Shown here: positions 17,962 to 27,126 of the stretch, piece by piece
Layout of the letters: each line of letters begins with the position of its first letter
How positions within the stretch are numbered: the first letter of the stretch is position 1
Assembly: GCF_009935865.1 (NCBI RefSeq)
Contig: NZ_QWEL01000004.1
Coordinates: 1 to 64,000 of the forward strand
Direction of reading: 5' to 3'
DNA from: Odoribacter sp. Z80
GTDB lineage: Bacteria; Bacteroidota; Bacteroidia; Bacteroidales; Marinifilaceae
Length of the DNA stretch: 64,000 bases
The notes under the pieces: model-generated
Told to the model about the DNA's origin: nothing
Seen by the model: the letters and a program-made list of their open reading frames with translations, nothing else
Database searches by the model: none
Program-made: the position numbers and the translations under genes

Positions 17962-18474
17962 CTATAAATCAGGACATTGTTTTAGGATTTCCTGCATGAC
18001 AACCGCTGCTGCCTGGGCATCGGCAAGGGCATGATGATGAGTGGTCAGGTCAAAACCGCAATGGGCGGAAACGGTAGGCAGACGATAATTTTCCAATCCT
18101 TTAAATAATTTTCGGGCCAAACGACAGGTACAATAAAAACGATAGGCCGGATACGGCATTTCATACAAAGCAAATACCGCTTTCAGACACCCCTCATCAA
18201 ACATGCTATTATGTGCCACCAATGGCACCCCCTCCACCAAGGGAGCAATCTCGCGCCATACCGTCGGAAAAGCCGGAGCATCTTCAGTATCTTCCCGGGT
18301 TAATCCATGAATTTCAGTATTCCGGCGGGAATAAAAATCAGGAACAGGATGAATCAAACTGTAAAATCGGTCCTCTATGTTTCCCCGGTTCACCAATACA
18401 ATGCCTACGGAACAAACACTTGTCGGCTGCCAGTTTGCCGTTTCAAAATCCAGTGCTGCAAATTTCTCAATCAT
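17962..18474 (-). CDS. DnaQ-like 3'-5' exonuclease (DEDDh)
   Basis: 170-residue exonuclease domain without other domains. DEDDh residues are visible: Asp and Glu in ALDFETAN, Asp in HNSMFDEG, and His and Asp in THHHALADAQAAA. It resembles stand-alone Pol III epsilon-like or RNase T-like proofreading and trimming nucleases; the nucleic-acid target is not known. The frame runs to 18576, overlapping a promoter element. The ATG at 18474 directly before EKFAALDFET is preferred, and an ATG at 18531 is the alternative. Confidence 0.85.
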   Translation of the reverse strand: MIEKFAALDFETANWQPTSVCSVGIVLVNRGNIEDRFYSLIHPVPDFYSRRNTEIHGLTREDTEDAPAFPTVWREIAPLVEGVPLVAHNSMFDEGCLKAVFALYEMPYPAYRFYCTCRLARKLFKGLENYRLPTVSAHCGFDLTTHHHALADAQAAAVVMQEILKQCPDL

Positions 18475-18573
18475 TCCTCTTTTTAAATATAAACTTTCCC
18501 GGCCTTCAAAACATTTCCTTTCATAATCCATATATGAGCCCCTGTGCCTTAGAAACCCAGGATAGACTGACGG

Positions 18574-18581
18574 CAAAGATA
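18574..18581 (-). promoter_or_regulatory. -7 element of the exonuclease gene
   Basis: TATCTTTG on the minus strand. It overlaps the start of the longest open frame, so translation must begin further in (18531 or 18474). Confidence 0.5.
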
Positions 18582-18767
18582 GCTATTTCCCACCCTCTTC
18601 CTGTTAAATTCTCCTGCCCATTCAAAAAAAATAGTTTTAACATTAACAATAAAGGAAATGAATTTTGAAAAAAACCAAATTATTCCGTATTTTGTCAGAA
18701 TAAAACTTCATTCAATTCGGCATTAAGGGAATTTGATATACCTGTCTGATGCCTAAAAAAAAGAAAT

Positions 18768-19664
18768 ATGGAAAAAATAAAAGCAGCCGTAGTAGGCTAT
18801 GGTAACATCGGAAAATATGTAGTGGAAGCCCTTCAAGTAAGTCCGGACTTCGAAATAGCAGGAATCGTTCGCCGGAATACCAAAGAAATTCCGGAAGAAT
18901 TGAAAGCCTACAAAGTCGTAAACAATTTAAGTGAATTAAACGGCATTCAAGTGGCCATCCTTTGTACTCCCACCCGCAGTGTGGAAAAATATGCCACTCA
19001 AGCTTTAAGTATGGGCATCAATACAGTAGACAGTTTTGACATTCATACCCAAACCGTAGAACTTCACCGGACTTTAGACCAAATCGCCCGTCAGCATCAA
19101 GCAGTATCCGTCATGTCTGCCGGTTGGGATCCGGGATCAGATTCCGTCATCCGTGCGCTGTTAGAGGCATGTGCTCCCAAAGGACTGACATATACCAATT
19201 TCGGACCGGGTATGAGCATGGGACACACTGTAGCAGTGAAAGCCATCGAGGGAGTGAAAGCCGCCCTGTCTATGACCATTCCCACCGGCACCGGTATTCA
19301 TCGCCGGATGGTATATATCGAACTCGCAGAAGGATATTCTTTCAATGAAATAGCTCAAAAAATCAAAAACGATCCTTATTTCGTCCATGACGAAACCCAT
19401 GTCATGCAGGTGGAAAACGTAGATGCCCTGCTCGACATGGGACATGGCGTAAACCTCACCCGCAAAGGTGTATCCGGCAAAACGCAAAATCAATTGTTTG
19501 AATTTAACATGCACATCAACAACCCGGCACTGACAGCACAAATCATGGTTTCGTCCGCCCGTGCCACTATGCGCCAGCAACCGGGATGCTATACCCTCAT
19601 CGAAATTCCGCCGGCAGACTTGTTGTACGGCGAACGGGAAGACCTCATCCGGCACCTCGTATAA
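18768..19664 (+). CDS. ddh: meso-Diaminopimelate D-dehydrogenase
   Basis: NADPH-dependent reductive amination of tetrahydrodipicolinate to meso-diaminopimelate, a one-step branch of lysine and peptidoglycan synthesis. 298 residues. The Rossmann N-terminus is VVGYGNIGKYVVEAL. Family blocks include IVRRN, CTPTRSVEKYA, VDSFDIH, SAGWDPGSDSV and NFGPGMSMGHTVAVKAI, followed by GTGIHRRMVYIEL. This matches Ddh rather than the DapB reductase. It is monocistronic, with a strong hairpin after the stop. Confidence 0.93.
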   Translation: MEKIKAAVVGYGNIGKYVVEALQVSPDFEIAGIVRRNTKEIPEELKAYKVVNNLSELNGIQVAILCTPTRSVEKYATQALSMGINTVDSFDIHTQTVELHRTLDQIARQHQAVSVMSAGWDPGSDSVIRALLEACAPKGLTYTNFGPGMSMGHTVAVKAIEGVKAALSMTIPTGTGIHRRMVYIELAEGYSFNEIAQKIKNDPYFVHDETHVMQVENVDALLDMGHGVNLTRKGVSGKTQNQLFEFNMHINNPALTAQIMVSSARATMRQQPGCYTLIEIPPADLLYGEREDLIRHLV

Positions 19665-19674
19665 TCCCAAAATA

Positions 19675-19716
19675 CAGGACTTCCTCCGCACCTCCTTATG
19701 AGCGGAGGAGGTCCTG
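19675..19716 (+). terminator. Terminator of ddh
   Basis: Long stem of 15 bp with one mismatch, from CAGGACTTCCTCCGC (19675) to GCGGAGGAGGTCCTG (ending 19716), 11 nt after the ddh stop. The following T-run is weak. Confidence 0.7.
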
Positions 19717-19804
19717 CCTATCCTCCCGATCCTTTTGTTTTCCAAACTCTTCATAAATTAAGAAAAACTTTATACTTTCGTCATTTGGTATAATTATAGT
19801 CAGA

Positions 19805-20377
19805 ATGAACGATAAACTGAAAGAAGAAATCCGGAAGACACAGGAAGTACTGAAAAACGGGGGAATCATTTTATACCCCACTGATACTATCTGGGGGCTC
19901 GGTTGCGATGCCACCAATCCGGAAGCAGTAAGACGAATTTACGAAATCAAGAAAAGAGCGGATAACAAATCCATGCTGGTATTATTGGACGATGCCGGCA
20001 AAATCGCTTCGTATGCGGATATACCGGACATTGCCCTGGACCTGATAGAAGTGACGGATAAACCCACCACAATTATTTATCCCAATGCCAAAAGACTGGC
20101 TCCCGACCTGATTGCCGAAGACGGAACCATCGGCATCCGCATTACCCGGGAAGAATTTACCCAATCCCTGCTTTATCGCTTCAATCGGCCCCTTATTTCC
20201 ACTTCGGCAAATATCAGCGGAGAGCCTTCTCCCCGCTTTTTCAACGAAATCAGTGAAACCATCAAAAATGCAGTGGATTACATTGTCAACTACCGCCGCA
20301 ACGACCATACCCCTGCTTCGCCTTCCAGTATCATCAAACTGGGATTAAACGGAGAAATTCAAATTATCCGGAAGTAA
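19805..20377 (+). CDS. tsaC: L-threonylcarbamoyladenylate synthase
   Basis: Makes threonylcarbamoyl-AMP from threonine, bicarbonate and ATP, the first step of the universal t6A37 tRNA modification. 190 residues, so the short YrdC/TsaC-type without the Sua5 C-terminal domain. Characteristic blocks are GGIILYPTDTIWGLGCDA, KKRADNKSMLVLL, TIIYPNAKRLAPDL, GTIGIRI and PLISTSANISGEPSP. It lies 37 nt upstream of tsaB, which serves the same modification. Confidence 0.94.
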   Translation: MNDKLKEEIRKTQEVLKNGGIILYPTDTIWGLGCDATNPEAVRRIYEIKKRADNKSMLVLLDDAGKIASYADIPDIALDLIEVTDKPTTIIYPNAKRLAPDLIAEDGTIGIRITREEFTQSLLYRFNRPLISTSANISGEPSPRFFNEISETIKNAVDYIVNYRRNDHTPASPSSIIKLGLNGEIQIIRK

Positions 20378-20414
20378 ATAAAAGTGTAAAAGCTAAATTT
20401 TAACATCCAATACC

Positions 20415-21104
20415 ATGGCTCTGATTTTAAATATTGACACGTCCACCTCCGTTTGCTCAGTAGCTTTAGCCAAAGACGGAAAAGTGATTGCAATAAAAGA
20501 AAACAACGAAGGATTAAACCACTCTGTCCTTCTGGGGACTTACATCCATGAGGTTTTACAGGAACATGCCCTGGAAGTGCAAGACTTAGATGCTGTAGCC
20601 GTCAGCATGGGCCCCGGCTCTTATACCGGCTTGCGGATTGGAGTATCGTTGGCCAAAGGATTATGCTTCGGGGCCGGCAAACCCTTGATTGCCATTCCAA
20701 CCTTACAGGCCCTGGCCCTGGCCGTATCTGCCCAATTGAAGGAAGAGGCTCTTTACTGCCCGATGATTGACGCCCGCCGGATGGAAGTTTATACGGCCTT
20801 CTTCGACCAGAACAACCAGCCTGTAACTGAAACAAAAGCGGAAATTATAGATGAAAATTCTTTCTCCGGCTTGCTGAACAAACACACCATCTATTTTTTT
20901 GGCAACGGAAGTGAAAAAGTGAAACATATCCTGACCCATCCCAATGCCCGTTATGTTGAAAAAGCAGAAACTTCAGCCCGGCACATGGCCCCGCTGGCTG
21001 AGTCCGATTTTTCCAGGCAGAAATTCGTAGATGTCGCTTATTTTGAACCTTTCTACTTAAAAGACTTCATTGCCACCACCCCAAAAAAGAAAATCGGTTT
21101 TTAA
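20415..21104 (+). CDS. tsaB: tRNA t6A biosynthesis protein TsaB
   Basis: Partner of TsaD/TsaE in transfer of the threonylcarbamoyl group to A37; inactive ASKHA-fold homologue of TsaD. 229 residues. Typical parts are LNIDTSTSVCSVAL at the N-terminus, NHSVLLGTYIHEVL, and the signature AVSMGPGSYTGLRIGVSLAKG. The DARRMEVYTAFF block is also characteristic. It follows tsaC directly. TsaD and TsaE are not in the window. Confidence 0.94.
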   Translation: MALILNIDTSTSVCSVALAKDGKVIAIKENNEGLNHSVLLGTYIHEVLQEHALEVQDLDAVAVSMGPGSYTGLRIGVSLAKGLCFGAGKPLIAIPTLQALALAVSAQLKEEALYCPMIDARRMEVYTAFFDQNNQPVTETKAEIIDENSFSGLLNKHTIYFFGNGSEKVKHILTHPNARYVEKAETSARHMAPLAESDFSRQKFVDVAYFEPFYLKDFIATTPKKKIGF

Positions 21105-21176
21105 GAATTCCCGCACCAAACCCTTCTGTTATTTTTCAGTATAACTAAATATACCACAACCATTATAAAATACAGA

Positions 21177-21881
21177 ATGATGAAAACAAAATTATTTACC
21201 CTGCTTTTTACAATCCTGGCTTTAGGGGCCTGTAAAAAAGAAATCAATCTGGAAGTCAGAAAAATCCACGAAACGGACAAAACGGCCCAATGGAATATTG
21301 ACATCCACCGTTCGGTTTTCTCTTTCCCGGAAAAGGAAGTTGAAGAAAGCTGTGTAAAATTCAACGACGAAATTACAGGATTGATTAACGGAATTCACGC
21401 CGCTTTCATAGAACAATGCAAAGAAACCGTCACCGGTCTCGATTCCATGGGATATAAACAGGCAGCTCCTTTTGAACTATATATCCAGGACTCTGTTTTT
21501 CTGGCAGATAAAAACTACATCAGCCTACTCATGTCTTCTTATGAAATGCTGGGCGGAGCCAACGGGATAACTCATTTTTATGGTGTAAACTACGACATGA
21601 AGAACCGCAGATTTCTGAATAAAAAAGATATATTAAATTACGACAAAGCACAAGAAATCAACTCTCTGTTAAAAGAAAACCTGAAAAACCCCGATAAATG
21701 CTATACTTTTGAAGCACCTACCGTAGAAAATTTCACGGCTTTAACTTTCACCCTCCATACTGTTGATTTCACTTATGCCAAGTATATTCTCGGACCGGGA
21801 GCCTGCGGACCGGTAACCATTTCCATTCCCAGATCCAAAATGCACGGCATGTTGAAGTTTTCAAATGCCCCAACCCGCTAA
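21177..21881 (+). CDS. DUF3298/RsiV-like lipoprotein
   Basis: 234 residues with a lipoprotein signal (LALGAC, lipid Cys around residue 19). The body resembles the DUF4163/DUF3298 pair found in RsiV-type proteins: SVFSFPEKEVEESCVKFND near the start, then YISLLMSSYEMLGGANGITHFYGVNYD and the C-terminal FTLHTVDFTYAKYILGPGACGPVTISIP (each only in part here). In Bacillus this fold binds lysozyme, but this protein has no anti-sigma domain or membrane helix and no sigma gene beside it. A stand-alone periplasmic or surface lipoprotein of unknown ligand is the safest call. Confidence 0.75.
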   Translation: MMKTKLFTLLFTILALGACKKEINLEVRKIHETDKTAQWNIDIHRSVFSFPEKEVEESCVKFNDEITGLINGIHAAFIEQCKETVTGLDSMGYKQAAPFELYIQDSVFLADKNYISLLMSSYEMLGGANGITHFYGVNYDMKNRRFLNKKDILNYDKAQEINSLLKENLKNPDKCYTFEAPTVENFTALTFTLHTVDFTYAKYILGPGACGPVTISIPRSKMHGMLKFSNAPTR

Positions 21882-21897
21882 AACCGTCCCGGGCTTC

Positions 21898-21941
21898 CCT
21901 TGTGGCAAGCACAACACTGAAAGGTTGTACTGCCACAAAGG
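21898..21941. terminator. Bidirectional hairpin between the DUF3298 gene and the GH3 gene
   Basis: Imperfect inverted repeat of about 18 nt per arm: CCTTGTGGCAAGCACAAC (21898-21915) and GTTGTACTGCCACAAAGG (21924-21941), with an 8-nt loop. It lies between two convergent genes and probably ends both transcripts. Confidence 0.6.
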
Positions 21942-21999
21942 AAATAGAACGACCATAGAATACCAGCATTCAGGTAAAGAGATATATAATTACCAAAGA

Positions 22000-24258
22000 T
22001 TACTTACGATAGGAAAAATTTCCTTCATGGGTATTGTCCTCTGCATGAGCCGCTATCCAAACCTTAAAATCTCCGGGTTCTGCAACATATTTCATCTCGT
22101 GATTATACATAGCAATTGTTTCCGGAGTAATTGTAAACTCCACCTGCACCGAATCTCCTTTGGGCAGAAAAACTTTCTGAAATCCACGTAACTCCTTCAC
22201 CGGACGGGTGACACTGCCTGTTACATCCTGGATATACAACTGCACGACAGTCTCTCCATCCCTATCTCCTGTATTCACAACAACCGCACTCACTTCAAGT
22301 TCTCCTCCTGGCCTCAGTATATTCGTATTCATCCGCATATTCCGGATTTCAAAAGTAGTATAACTCAACCCGTATCCGAAAGGATAAAGCGGCGTATTAG
22401 GCGAATCAAGGTAAAAAGAACGGTAATCCTCCTTAGGATTCTCTGCACTGACGGGTCTTCCGGTATTTTTATGATTGTAATATACCGGTATCTGTCCCAC
22501 AGAACGGGGAAAAGACATGGTCAGGCAAGCTGAAGGATTATAATTTCCACTAATCACATCCGCCATAGCATACCCTGCCATAGTGCCCAGATACCAGGCT
22601 TCCATAATACCGTCCACATGTTCGTCTTCCCAGGATAAATCCAATGGGCGGCCATTTATCAACACCAATCCCAGAGGCTTTCTCAACTTCACCAATTCCT
22701 CCAAAAGTTCACGTTGAATCTCCGGTAACCGGATATTTGTCCGGGAAGCTGCTTCTCCGGACCAGTTAAAATCTTCTCCCATCACTGCCAATATCACATC
22801 CGCCTGCGCCGCAACATCCATAGCTTCCCCGAAACCGCTCCTGTCGGAACCACTCAAATCACAACCGGCAGCATACAAAAACTTTACCTTATCCCCTTTA
22901 TAAACATCCATGAGCCCCTCATAAAGAGAAGCACTCTGCTCCCGGTTTCCCCTGCCGGCCCATTCCCCGTTCTGATTCACTTTATCCTTTACCATAGGTC
23001 CAATCAAAGCCACCGTCTGGGATTTTCCGGGGTCTATCGGAAAAACCTTATTTTGATTCTTCAAAAGCACAATAGACTTTCTTCCGGCTTCACGTGCCAC
23101 CTGCAAAAATTCAGGCCTCATGATGGTATTTTTTTCCCGGGTAGAATCCAAATAACGATAAGGGTCATCAAACAATCCCAGCAAAAATTTCATCTCCAGA
23201 ATCGGTCTCACAGCACGGTCAATGACATGTTCTTTGACCTTCCGACTCTTCACCAATGAAGGTAAATTCCGGATAAAAACATTTCCGTTCATATCCATAT
23301 CAATTCCGGCATTCACCGCCTTCTCCGCAGCCTCTTCCTCATTCGCAGCAATTCCGTGAGGAATCAATTCATTCACGGCAGTATAATCGGTCACGACAAA
23401 TCCCTTAAACTTCCACTCATCGCGGAGCACATCCGTATAAAGGTACTTGTTGGCAGTAGCAGGAACCCCTTCCACTTCATTGAAGGAAGTCATAAAAGTA
23501 GCCACTCCAGCCTTTTCCGCAGCATAAAACGGAGGGAAATAAACCTCATACAAACTACGTCTCGATACATCCACAGTATTATAATCGCGTCCGGCCTCAG
23601 AAGCACCGTAAGCAACAAAATGCTTGGCACAAGCCAATACCGTATTAATCTTCTTCAAATCTTTCCACGAATCCCCCTGAAATCCCTGTACCCGGGCCAC
23701 TGCCACCCGACTGCCATACCAGGGGTCCTCTCCGGCACCCTCCATCACCCGTCCCCAACGGGCATCACGGGTAACATCCACCATCGGGGCAAAAGTCCAG
23801 CATATCCCTTCTGCAGCAGCTTCTGTAGCCGCAACCGACGCCGTCCGCTTCATCAGCTCCAGGTCCCATGAACAGGATTCAGCCAAAGGCATCGGAAAAA
23901 TAGTCCGGAATCCGTGTACCACATCATAACCAAACAAAACCGGTATTTTCAGGCGAGACTGCGACAATGCCATTTCCTGCAATTTTCGCACTCCCTCCAC
24001 AGTTACAGCATTAAAAACACTTCCCACCAAACCTTTCTTTAAATACGTCTCCCAATCACTCTTCATGACAGGCCCCGTAATGTCCCAGTCAGCAGAATAC
24101 TGCGTCATTTGCCCGATTTTCTCTTCTAAGGTCATTAATTTCAATACAGAATCTACTTTGCGTTCTATCACCTCATCACCGCTAAAACTCTTCCATTTTC
24201 CTCCGGAATGGCAGGCAGACAATAAAATGACTGACAGAATAACCAGACTACTCTTCAT
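22000..24258 (-). CDS. Glycoside hydrolase family 3 beta-glucosidase (BglX-like)
   Basis: 752-residue lipoprotein (LLSAC, lipid Cys16) with the three-part BglX layout. The TIM-barrel domain has SADWDITGP, GEDPWYGSRVAVARVQGFQG and AKHFVAYG. The catalytic Asp is in KGFVVTDYTAVNEL (D291). The alpha/beta sandwich has VLLKNQNKVFPID and a probable acid/base Glu in VMGEDFNWSGEA. A fibronectin-III-like C-terminus includes YPFGYGLSYTTFEI. It releases terminal glucose from beta-glucans. It is the last gene of the susC-susD-GH144-GH3 operon. By that context, short beta-1,2-gluco-oligosaccharides are the likely substrate, as for a similar GH3 in Bacteroides thetaiotaomicron (context inference). Confidence 0.9.
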   Translation of the reverse strand: MKSSLVILSVILLSACHSGGKWKSFSGDEVIERKVDSVLKLMTLEEKIGQMTQYSADWDITGPVMKSDWETYLKKGLVGSVFNAVTVEGVRKLQEMALSQSRLKIPVLFGYDVVHGFRTIFPMPLAESCSWDLELMKRTASVAATEAAAEGICWTFAPMVDVTRDARWGRVMEGAGEDPWYGSRVAVARVQGFQGDSWKDLKKINTVLACAKHFVAYGASEAGRDYNTVDVSRRSLYEVYFPPFYAAEKAGVATFMTSFNEVEGVPATANKYLYTDVLRDEWKFKGFVVTDYTAVNELIPHGIAANEEEAAEKAVNAGIDMDMNGNVFIRNLPSLVKSRKVKEHVIDRAVRPILEMKFLLGLFDDPYRYLDSTREKNTIMRPEFLQVAREAGRKSIVLLKNQNKVFPIDPGKSQTVALIGPMVKDKVNQNGEWAGRGNREQSASLYEGLMDVYKGDKVKFLYAAGCDLSGSDRSGFGEAMDVAAQADVILAVMGEDFNWSGEAASRTNIRLPEIQRELLEELVKLRKPLGLVLINGRPLDLSWEDEHVDGIMEAWYLGTMAGYAMADVISGNYNPSACLTMSFPRSVGQIPVYYNHKNTGRPVSAENPKEDYRSFYLDSPNTPLYPFGYGLSYTTFEIRNMRMNTNILRPGGELEVSAVVVNTGDRDGETVVQLYIQDVTGSVTRPVKELRGFQKVFLPKGDSVQVEFTITPETIAMYNHEMKYVAEPGDFKVWIAAHAEDNTHEGNFSYRK

Positions 24259-24275
24259 ACCTTTAAATTTAAATT

Positions 24276-25574
24276 CTAATTCTTATCTTCCAGATGCGGA
24301 CTTTCAAACCCAAGCCGTTTCAAGCCTTTTTTCACATCCGGATGGCTCATAAACAATTCCCAGAGCAAACCGCTCCGAAAATTCTCAATCATTCCGATAA
24401 TCGGCCCCTGGTCAATAGCCAGATAGGAATCAGCAACCCAATTTACCGTCGGATTAAAAGCATCCCTAAAACCGTACTCTCCCCACAAATCCTTCCCCAG
24501 GGTATAATAAAAATGCCTTAACACATCCATGGAATACTCCGGCGTGTAAGGAAAAGCAGACAAAGCCGCCGTCGGTGTAATCACCCCCCGGTCGTTCAAA
24601 GGGTCATGGGCCGCATACCCCTTATTCCCGTCACTGGCAGTAAATCCCCAGCTGTTCACTCCATATCCTTTATACCCCCAAGGATTCACAATCGCATGCC
24701 GGCGGTTAATCAAGGTATGATTCACATTCTGCTGCCAATAATCTGCATACCGGTCTTTCAGACCACGTGGATCAAGTCCCAGGTAAGAATAATGGGTAAA
24801 AAACAAAGGACCTCCGTAATCCATTCCCAAAGGCAAAAGAATACCGTAAAATTCCTTACCGTTCCGAAAAACAGGACCGTTAGCCCATCCCTGATGATAT
24901 ACGGAATCGTGAATCGGATGGGTCGGCGAAGAAGCTCCCAGGATATAAGTAATCTGAGCCTCATTGTGCCCACGGATAGGATGATTCATCTCCCAACCGT
25001 AATTGGGTGACCAATGCCAATAAAGTACAGGCTGCCCGTTGGTAAACCAATACCAGTCCGCCTCCCGCCAAAGTTTATCAATCTCCTGGCGCAATTCTTT
25101 CTCCTTCATAGTTTTACGGTCAAAATATTGATGAGCCATCAACAACCCCTGGAAGAGAAACGATGTCTCCACCAAATCAGCTCCCTCGTCTTTCTCGCTG
25201 AAAGCAATAACCTTGCCGGTTGTCCCATTTAGCCAATGCGGCCAAATACCATGCCAGCGTTCCGCTTTCTTGTCAAGGAAATGTACCATTTTCAACAAAC
25301 GCTCCAATCCTTGTTCCCGGGTAATATATCCCCTTTCTATGCCGATAATAATAGCCATTACCCCGAATCCCGAACCGCCGACAGTCACCACTTCATGACT
25401 CACATGCACAGTATCTGTACGCTCACGGGCCAAACCACTGACCGGATGGCCAAAATCCCAGAAATAACGGAAAGTCTGACGTTGCACCATATCCAGTAAA
25501 GCCTCATTGTGCAATTCCTGGGCCGATAAGCTTCCGGTGAACCACAAACTCAAAAATAACAAAAACCCTTTCAT
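24276..25574 (-). CDS. Glycoamylase-domain protein, GH144-like endo-beta-1,2-glucanase
   Basis: 432 residues with a cleavable signal peptide (LSLWFTGSLSAQ). The protein matches the PF10091/GH144 group: QRQTFRYFWDFGHPVSGLARERT, split over residues 31-53, VTVGGSGFGVMAIIIGIERG, SEKDEGADLVETSFLFQGLL, WHWSPNYGWEMNHPIRGHNEA, YGGPLFFTHYSYLGLDPR and VITPTAALSAFPYTPE. Characterised GH144 enzymes cut linear beta-1,2-glucan to sophoro-oligosaccharides. It lies 31 nt after susD and 17 nt before the GH3 gene. Members of PF10091 were formerly called glucoamylases, so the exact linkage needs an assay. Confidence 0.85.
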   Translation of the reverse strand: MKGFLLFLSLWFTGSLSAQELHNEALLDMVQRQTFRYFWDFGHPVSGLARERTDTVHVSHEVVTVGGSGFGVMAIIIGIERGYITREQGLERLLKMVHFLDKKAERWHGIWPHWLNGTTGKVIAFSEKDEGADLVETSFLFQGLLMAHQYFDRKTMKEKELRQEIDKLWREADWYWFTNGQPVLYWHWSPNYGWEMNHPIRGHNEAQITYILGASSPTHPIHDSVYHQGWANGPVFRNGKEFYGILLPLGMDYGGPLFFTHYSYLGLDPRGLKDRYADYWQQNVNHTLINRRHAIVNPWGYKGYGVNSWGFTASDGNKGYAAHDPLNDRGVITPTAALSAFPYTPEYSMDVLRHFYYTLGKDLWGEYGFRDAFNPTVNWVADSYLAIDQGPIIGMIENFRSGLLWELFMSHPDVKKGLKRLGFESPHLEDKN

Positions 25575-25605
25575 ACCTTACAACATTCTTAAAACTTCCT
25601 TCCCA

Positions 25606-27105
25606 TCAGGGATTTTGCTTCAATACCCCCTGAGATATGTCTATCTGAGTTTGCGGCAACAAAAAGACGCGATTCCGGACGGCAGAAAAATGAGTGTCAG
25701 GATTATCCGCCCTCAATTCGCGGAGGGCATATCCGGGAACGACCTGGTCAGCCCTAAGCAAATCAAAAAAACGATGCCCCTCCAAAGCCAATTCTATCCG
25801 TCTCTCATGCCAGATAATTTCCCTCAACTTTTCTTTATTCGTTTCGGTAATTTCAGGTAAAATATCGGAATAATCCTCCCCTTCTGCAACCGATTTCCGG
25901 GCCCTCTCCCTCACCAGTTCCAGTTTATCCAAAGCTTCTGCCGTTCTTCCCAGTTCATTTGCAGCTTCCGCATATATCAACAAAACGTCGGCATAACGCA
26001 AAAAATAAAGATGGGCATTGGTCTTGGTAAAGCTATTCGCATTCCAATAACTGACAGGCCAGATGACCTTACGGTTGGCCCGGGGGGCCAAACCCGTCGC
26101 AAAATGAATGGCTCCCACCCCTTCCACTGTATCTCCACTAAAAAACACCGTGGCAGCCAAACGGGGATCTCCCTTTTCATAGCTATTGACTAAACTCTCT
26201 GTGGGTGAAAAATATCCCCATCCCCAATATCCGCGCACTCCCTGCCACATGACAAACTGGGATTCACTGTCCCGGTTATCCTGCCACAAAAACTGGTCCG
26301 CCAACATCACTTCGCGCGAATACAAAGAACGCGGATTGAATAAATCCCGGTAATGGGGATGTAAAGCATATTCCCCTCTTACAATCACGGAATCAGCATA
26401 ATTAAAAGCTTTCTGGTATTCTTGCCGGAATAAATAAACTTTCGCCAGCAACCCCTGTGCCGTACTTCGGGTCACCCTTCCCCATTCCTTCTCTCCCCAC
26501 TGGGTACGGGTTGGTAAATTCATGGACGCATAGGTCAAATCTTTTATAATTTCTTCATACACCCGGGCTTCCGTAGCCCGGGGCTTGTTATATTGTCCAG
26601 GTTGCGGGACCTCCGTCATCAAGGGTACACCCCCGAAAGCCCTGACCAGATTAAAGTAAAAAAATCCCCGGAAAAAACGTGCCTGAGCCATACACCTCAC
26701 CTTTAACTCTTCATTCCCCAAGCCTTCCAAAGATTCAAGTGCCACATTACAATTGGCAATGGCATTATAATTACCCGTCCACCAATTGTTCAACTCATCT
26801 ACCCCGGCATTGTAAGTGAAATCATTCACTGTATTTAACCGGGCCACACTCCCATCTGCCAATTCACTCCCCGTATTACTATTGTCACTCGGCAGTTCAC
26901 AAATCACAAACCAGGGAAATCCGATCTGATCCCACTCCCGAAGTCTCGAATATATCGCATTAATCCCCATCAAGGCACCCTCTTCCTCACTAAAAAATAC
27001 CTCTTCCGTTAATTTTCCCTGTGGCTCAGGACTCAAAAAACCTTCACATCCTCCTGCCAACAACCCCATCCATGTCATCCAAATCAAACTCTTCATACCT
27101 TTCAT
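25606..27105 (-). CDS. SusD/RagB-family surface glycan-binding lipoprotein
   Basis: 499 residues. Lipobox LLAGGC, then EGFLSPEPQGKLTEEVFFSEEEGALMGINAIYSRL (in part), the standard SusD opening. TPR-like helices follow (CMAQARFFRGFFYFNLVRAFGGVPLMTE is the family signature, residues about 135-162). The C-terminal block RYADVLLIYAEAANELG leads to WHERRIELALEGHRFFDLLR. It captures oligosaccharide at the cell surface and acts as the lid of the SusC transporter encoded just upstream (21-nt gap). Start at 27105 or three codons later. Confidence 0.95.
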   Translation of the reverse strand: MKGMKSLIWMTWMGLLAGGCEGFLSPEPQGKLTEEVFFSEEEGALMGINAIYSRLREWDQIGFPWFVICELPSDNSNTGSELADGSVARLNTVNDFTYNAGVDELNNWWTGNYNAIANCNVALESLEGLGNEELKVRCMAQARFFRGFFYFNLVRAFGGVPLMTEVPQPGQYNKPRATEARVYEEIIKDLTYASMNLPTRTQWGEKEWGRVTRSTAQGLLAKVYLFRQEYQKAFNYADSVIVRGEYALHPHYRDLFNPRSLYSREVMLADQFLWQDNRDSESQFVMWQGVRGYWGWGYFSPTESLVNSYEKGDPRLAATVFFSGDTVEGVGAIHFATGLAPRANRKVIWPVSYWNANSFTKTNAHLYFLRYADVLLIYAEAANELGRTAEALDKLELVRERARKSVAEGEDYSDILPEITETNKEKLREIIWHERRIELALEGHRFFDLLRADQVVPGYALRELRADNPDTHFSAVRNRVFLLPQTQIDISQGVLKQNP

Positions 27106-27126
27106 ATTTTCGGTTTACATCTACAT